The notes under the pieces were generated by a model. That model had not been told where the DNA came from, made no database searches, and was given only the letters and a program-made list of their open reading frames with translations. From Roseivirga pacifica (lineage in GTDB: Bacteria > Bacteroidota > Bacteroidia > Cytophagales > Cyclobacteriaceae): a DNA stretch of 64,000 nt. Shown here piece after piece: positions 61,143-64,000 of the stretch. The number at the start of each line of letters is the position of its first letter. Position 1 is the stretch's first letter. The position numbers and the translations under genes are program-made. The stretch is taken from positions 1-64,000 of the forward strand of contig NZ_FOIR01000004.1 in NCBI RefSeq assembly GCF_900111145.1, read 5' to 3'.

Positions 61143-61150
61143 TATCTTTC
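61143..61150 (+). promoter_or_regulatory. Possible -7 box (TATCTTTC) of the DUF2279 gene
   Basis: Seven of eight bases match TAnnTTTG. It ends 3 bases before the ATG at 61154, in the 17-base gap after the photolyase stop. Co-transcription with the photolyase gene is equally possible. Confidence 0.25.
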
Positions 61151-61153
61151 GGC

Positions 61154-62029
61154 ATGCGCAAAACCTGTTTGCTTTGCCTTATTTTCGGTCTTTCACTATC
61201 GTGGATTCACGCTCAAGACACTACCCGACACCAGCTATCTACAAAACAGCTAGGACTATACGGTGGCTTGGCTTATGGCGCTACACTTACGGGCCTTTCG
61301 GTTGCATGGTATTCTGACAATGGGTTTACCAATTTTCGCTTTTTTAATGATAATGCCGAGTGGAATCAGGTTGATAAATTTGGCCACGCCTTTGGCACCT
61401 ATCAGTTTGCAAGAATAGGATACGACCTTTTAAAAAAGACCGAGCTAAGCGACAAAAAAGCACTTTATTGGGCTACAGGAATAAGCTTTGGCATGTTGTT
61501 GCCCATAGAAATCCTTGACGGTTTTTCAGAAGATTACGGGTTTTCTTACGGTGACATAATCGCCAACCTCGTTGGGTCAGGATTGTTTCTGGGAGAACAA
61601 CTGCTCTGGAACGAACAAAGAATCAAGTTCAAGTTTAGCTTCCACCAAACAAGCTACGCCCCCATGCGACCAAACCTACTTGGCGATGGGATGCATGAGG
61701 AATTTTTAAAGGACTACAACGGACAGACCTATTGGCTATCTTTCGACATCCACTCCTTTTTTAAAGAAAGTCGCTTTCCAAAATGGCTGAATATTGCAGC
61801 AGGCTACGGTGCTCAAGGCATGGTTTACGCCCACGAAAACGAGAACAACTTAGCAGGTTTCGAAAGCTATAGACAATACTACTTAGGCATCGACTTCGAC
61901 CTGAGCTATATCCCAACCAAAAACAGATTTTTGAAAACGGTTCTTTTTCTTGCCGACATGATTAAGCTCCCTGCCCCTGCTATTGAGATCAACAAAAACG
62001 GCATTCAAGGGCACTTATTTTACTATTAA
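61154..62029 (+). CDS. DUF2279 family exported protein
   Basis: A 291-residue protein with an N-terminal signal sequence (MRKTCLLCLIFGLSLSWIHAQ). The DUF2279 signature is WNQVDKFGHAFGTYQFARIGYDL at about 72-94. LGGDGYG-type and DIIANLVGSGLFLGEQ stretches follow near 135-155, and a beta-rich second half suggests a membrane-associated or barrel-like fold. The family is common in Bacteroidota; its function is unknown. It is followed by a gap of 57 bases. Confidence 0.8.
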   Translation: MRKTCLLCLIFGLSLSWIHAQDTTRHQLSTKQLGLYGGLAYGATLTGLSVAWYSDNGFTNFRFFNDNAEWNQVDKFGHAFGTYQFARIGYDLLKKTELSDKKALYWATGISFGMLLPIEILDGFSEDYGFSYGDIIANLVGSGLFLGEQLLWNEQRIKFKFSFHQTSYAPMRPNLLGDGMHEEFLKDYNGQTYWLSFDIHSFFKESRFPKWLNIAAGYGAQGMVYAHENENNLAGFESYRQYYLGIDFDLSYIPTKNRFLKTVLFLADMIKLPAPAIEINKNGIQGHLFYY

Positions 62030-62086
62030 AGTATAATTTTTTCTTCAATTTTATTCATCATAACTTTCGAGCCAAACGGACTCAAA

Positions 62087-62956
62087 ATGGCTCATTTTAG
62101 AAGATCAAAGTTAGCGAAAGCGGCACTTCTAAGTTTTCTCACACTAGGTATAGTGCAATCTTGTATCGATACGGAACCTGCTCCAAGAAGCGGTAGCCTT
62201 GACGATGTACAGGCGGCCTCACTAGTAGATGGAGCTAATGAAGACCTTAATGGAATAGCGCTTGAAGCCATGGCCGAAATTAGCCAAAACCAAGGCGGCA
62301 TAGCTGCTGGCACCCAAGCCAATGGCTACCCATTTACCTACACCGGTAAAGCCACCTGCTCTACCAACACCATTGATTTCGATAACCAAATTATCACTAT
62401 TGACTTTGGAGAAGGCTGCACCAATAATGATGGCAAGTTTAGAGAAGGACAAATAGAGATTCACTTTACGGATTACAGAAATGTAGAAGGAGCAGTGATC
62501 ACCACTTCTTCTGACAATTTTAAAGTAGAAAACATTGGCATTACCGGTACCAGAACGCTTACAAACACAGGAAATGAAGCCGAAAACGAATGGTCATACG
62601 CCATAAGACTAGAAGATGGTGTAATCACTTTTCAAGATGGCTCTACCCGAACCTTTGAAGGAGACAAAAGCCGCACTTGGAAGTTTGACGAGCAAACCGA
62701 AGAGCTCACCATAACTGAGACAGGAAAAATTTACGGCACAAATAGACTTCGCCTTACCTACAATGAAGAAATAACTACTCCGCTGCTTTATAAAAGTAGC
62801 TGTGCGGAAGAAGCCGCAATTCCGGTATCGGGTGCTAGAAAAATCACCATAGCCAACCAAACCTTTGGTATTGATTACGGATCGGGAGATTGCGATAAAG
62901 AAGTTTTGATAACCTGGCCAAATGGCGAGGAACAGACATTTGTCATAAGTGACTAA
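62087..62956 (+). CDS. Lipoprotein of unknown function
   Basis: A 289-residue lipoprotein: MAHFRRSKLAKAALL start, hydrophobic core, then VQSC (about residue 26) followed by Ile-Asp. The mature part is acidic and beta-rich, with the repeated pattern TIDFDNQIITIDFGEGCTN near 105-123 and VTWPNGEEQTF-like strands near the end. Cysteines at CSTNT, EGCTN, SSCAEE and GDCDKE could form two disulfides. No family recognised. A strong terminator follows the stop. Confidence 0.7.
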   Translation: MAHFRRSKLAKAALLSFLTLGIVQSCIDTEPAPRSGSLDDVQAASLVDGANEDLNGIALEAMAEISQNQGGIAAGTQANGYPFTYTGKATCSTNTIDFDNQIITIDFGEGCTNNDGKFREGQIEIHFTDYRNVEGAVITTSSDNFKVENIGITGTRTLTNTGNEAENEWSYAIRLEDGVITFQDGSTRTFEGDKSRTWKFDEQTEELTITETGKIYGTNRLRLTYNEEITTPLLYKSSCAEEAAIPVSGARKITIANQTFGIDYGSGDCDKEVLITWPNGEEQTFVISD

Positions 62957-62983
62957 GTTTAGGTAAAAGTTTTATGACAATTG

Positions 62984-63008
62984 AAGGAGCCTTAGGGCTC
63001 CTTTTTTT
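62984..63008 (+). terminator. Terminator of the lipoprotein gene
   Basis: AAGGAGCC (62984-62991) pairs with GGCTCCTT (62996-63003) around a TTAG loop, followed by a T-run. Confidence 0.88.
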
Positions 63009-63059
63009 ATTTCTTTAGCCGAAATATTTCTAATAATTTGGAGGGAAATCACACTACAC

Positions 63060-63890
63060 ATGACTTTTAAAGCAAGTATAATTCTTCTTTCCCTCTCGCT
63101 AGCCATTACGCTACACGCGCAAAACCTACCTGAAACAGTAAATCAAGAAGATTTCTCCATTGGAAAAACCATTACCATAAATTCAAAAGTTCTAAACGAA
63201 CACCGAGAACTGAACATTTACTTACCTCCTAGTTATCATTTAGACAGCACAAAGTTCTACCCCGTAATTTATTTACTAGACGGGTCGAAAGATGAGGACT
63301 TCATCCATATAACAGGCATTGTACAGTTTGGCTCATTCCCGTGGATCAATATGGTGCCAGAGTCAATCGTAGTGGGCATTGGCAATGTGGATAGAAAGCG
63401 CGACTTCACCTATCCATCAAACAATGAACTTGATCAAAGTGAATTTCCAACCTCAGGAGGTTCGGCCAAATTCACCTCATTTATTGCCAACGAGCTAAGG
63501 CCTTTTATAAACTCCAATTACAGGGCTAACAAAAACAATACGCTTATCGGTCAATCTTTAGGAGGGCTTTTGGCCACAGAAATTCTGTTTAAGGAACCTA
63601 ACCTTTTTAGCAACTACATTATTGTAAGCCCGAGCCTTTGGTGGGACGATGAAAAACTACTTTCATTCACCCCAACCAACTACCAAAGTAAAAAGACAAT
63701 TTACATAGCAGTAGGCAAAGAAGGCGAAGTAATGGAGCGTACGGCCAATGAATTATTCTTAAAACTGAAAAAGGATCAGAAACCTTGGACGAAACTCTTC
63801 TTTCAATTTCTTGAAGACAAAACCCATGGCGATGCCCTACACCAAGCAGTTTACAATGCCTTTGAACTAATGCAAGGGAAGGATAAGTAA
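63060..63890 (+). CDS. Exported alpha/beta-hydrolase (esterase D/enterochelin-esterase-like)
   Basis: A 276-residue hydrolase with a signal peptide (MTFKASIILLSLSLAITLHAQ). The oxyanion-side stretch YLPPSYHLDSTKFYPVIYLLDGS lies near 55-77. The nucleophile elbow GQSLGG is near 161-166, and the likely catalytic His in KTHGDALHQAVY is near 256. The layout matches the putative esterase family (IroE/Fes-like or esterase D). The substrate, perhaps a siderophore ester or another ester, cannot be told. No siderophore genes are seen in the window. Confidence 0.85.
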   Translation: MTFKASIILLSLSLAITLHAQNLPETVNQEDFSIGKTITINSKVLNEHRELNIYLPPSYHLDSTKFYPVIYLLDGSKDEDFIHITGIVQFGSFPWINMVPESIVVGIGNVDRKRDFTYPSNNELDQSEFPTSGGSAKFTSFIANELRPFINSNYRANKNNTLIGQSLGGLLATEILFKEPNLFSNYIIVSPSLWWDDEKLLSFTPTNYQSKKTIYIAVGKEGEVMERTANELFLKLKKDQKPWTKLFFQFLEDKTHGDALHQAVYNAFELMQGKDK

Positions 63891-63954
63891 TCAAGACTTG
63901 AAATCGAAAATATTCTTTCGGGTTAGGCGTTTATTCTACAATCATTCACACGCT

Positions 63955-64000
63955 ATGAAAACCGCCAACACCACAGCACTTGCATGCTTATGTTTACTTG
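63955..64000 (+). CDS. Start of a probable exported protein, cut by the window edge
   Basis: An ATG at 63955 opens a frame MKTANTTALACLCLL, which runs past the window end. It looks like the start of a signal peptide. It lies 64 bases after the esterase stop; nothing more can be said from 15 codons. Confidence 0.4.
   Translation, partial: MKTANTTALACLCLL

Noticed and set aside
1-64000. CRISPR arrays, phage or transposon genes
   Set aside because: No regularly spaced direct repeats of CRISPR type, no transposase, integrase or phage structural genes were found.

Overview
The window looks like a chromosomal segment of a marine-type Bacteroidota, most likely Cytophagales (a Roseivirga/Fulvivirga-like lineage is a guess). 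The evidence is: a type IX secretion sorting domain at the end of the first protein; SxxC lipoproteins; promoters built on the Bacteroidota -7 box TAnnTTTG, some with TTTG 19 bases upstream; a complete alternative complex III (act) locus; a fused E1 alpha/beta 2-oxoacid dehydrogenase; the long form of IspG; and a lipoprotein Omp85 (TamL type) plus TamB. No phage, insertion sequence, CRISPR array or integration site was seen. Most of the window is well-kept core genome.

Layout. 1-8.9 kb: end of a repeat-built surface protein, a Rieske oxygenase, lipoproteins, the ispG operon, a short-chain dehydrogenase and the mlaEF lipid-transport pair. 9-15.6 kb: thiolase, a MORN-type repeat protein, then a purC-STAS-rnz-queuosine precursor transporter run, and a SpoU-type methyltransferase. 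15.6-23.5 kb: the Omp85/TamL-like lipoprotein, fused E1, hemF, a PAP2 phosphatase, the SRP RNA and an aquaglyceroporin. 23.5-30.6 kb: a two-gene operon of a giant multi-pass histidine kinase and a large predicted outer-membrane barrel. 30.7-47.6 kb: respiratory locus actABCDEF-coxBA-ctaA-cyoE-two coxIII-coxIV, then a terminator, then a likely oxidase-accessory tail (degenerate SCO-like protein, DUF420, a CAMC-motif protein, DUF983). 48.2-50.5 kb: tRNA-Cys and rpsA. 50.7-55.3 kb: a lipoprotein, a secreted protein and the coupled operon tsaD-hotdog thioesterase-smpB-NlpC/P60-HNH. 55.3-64 kb: tamB, a photolyase, a DUF2279 protein, a lipoprotein and an esterase.

How the genes work together. The act/cox block is a full quinol-to-oxygen respiratory chain with its haem A synthesis enzymes, driven by a consensus promoter upstream of actA; hemF elsewhere supplies haem precursors. 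tamL and tamB, 37 kb apart, would form an envelope translocation and assembly module, with mlaEF also serving the envelope. The least explained parts are the kinase-barrel operon, the degenerate SCO-like protein, and a set of promoters whose -7 box ends 4-7 bases before the start codon, which suggests leaderless transcripts. No clearly new defence or mobile system was found.
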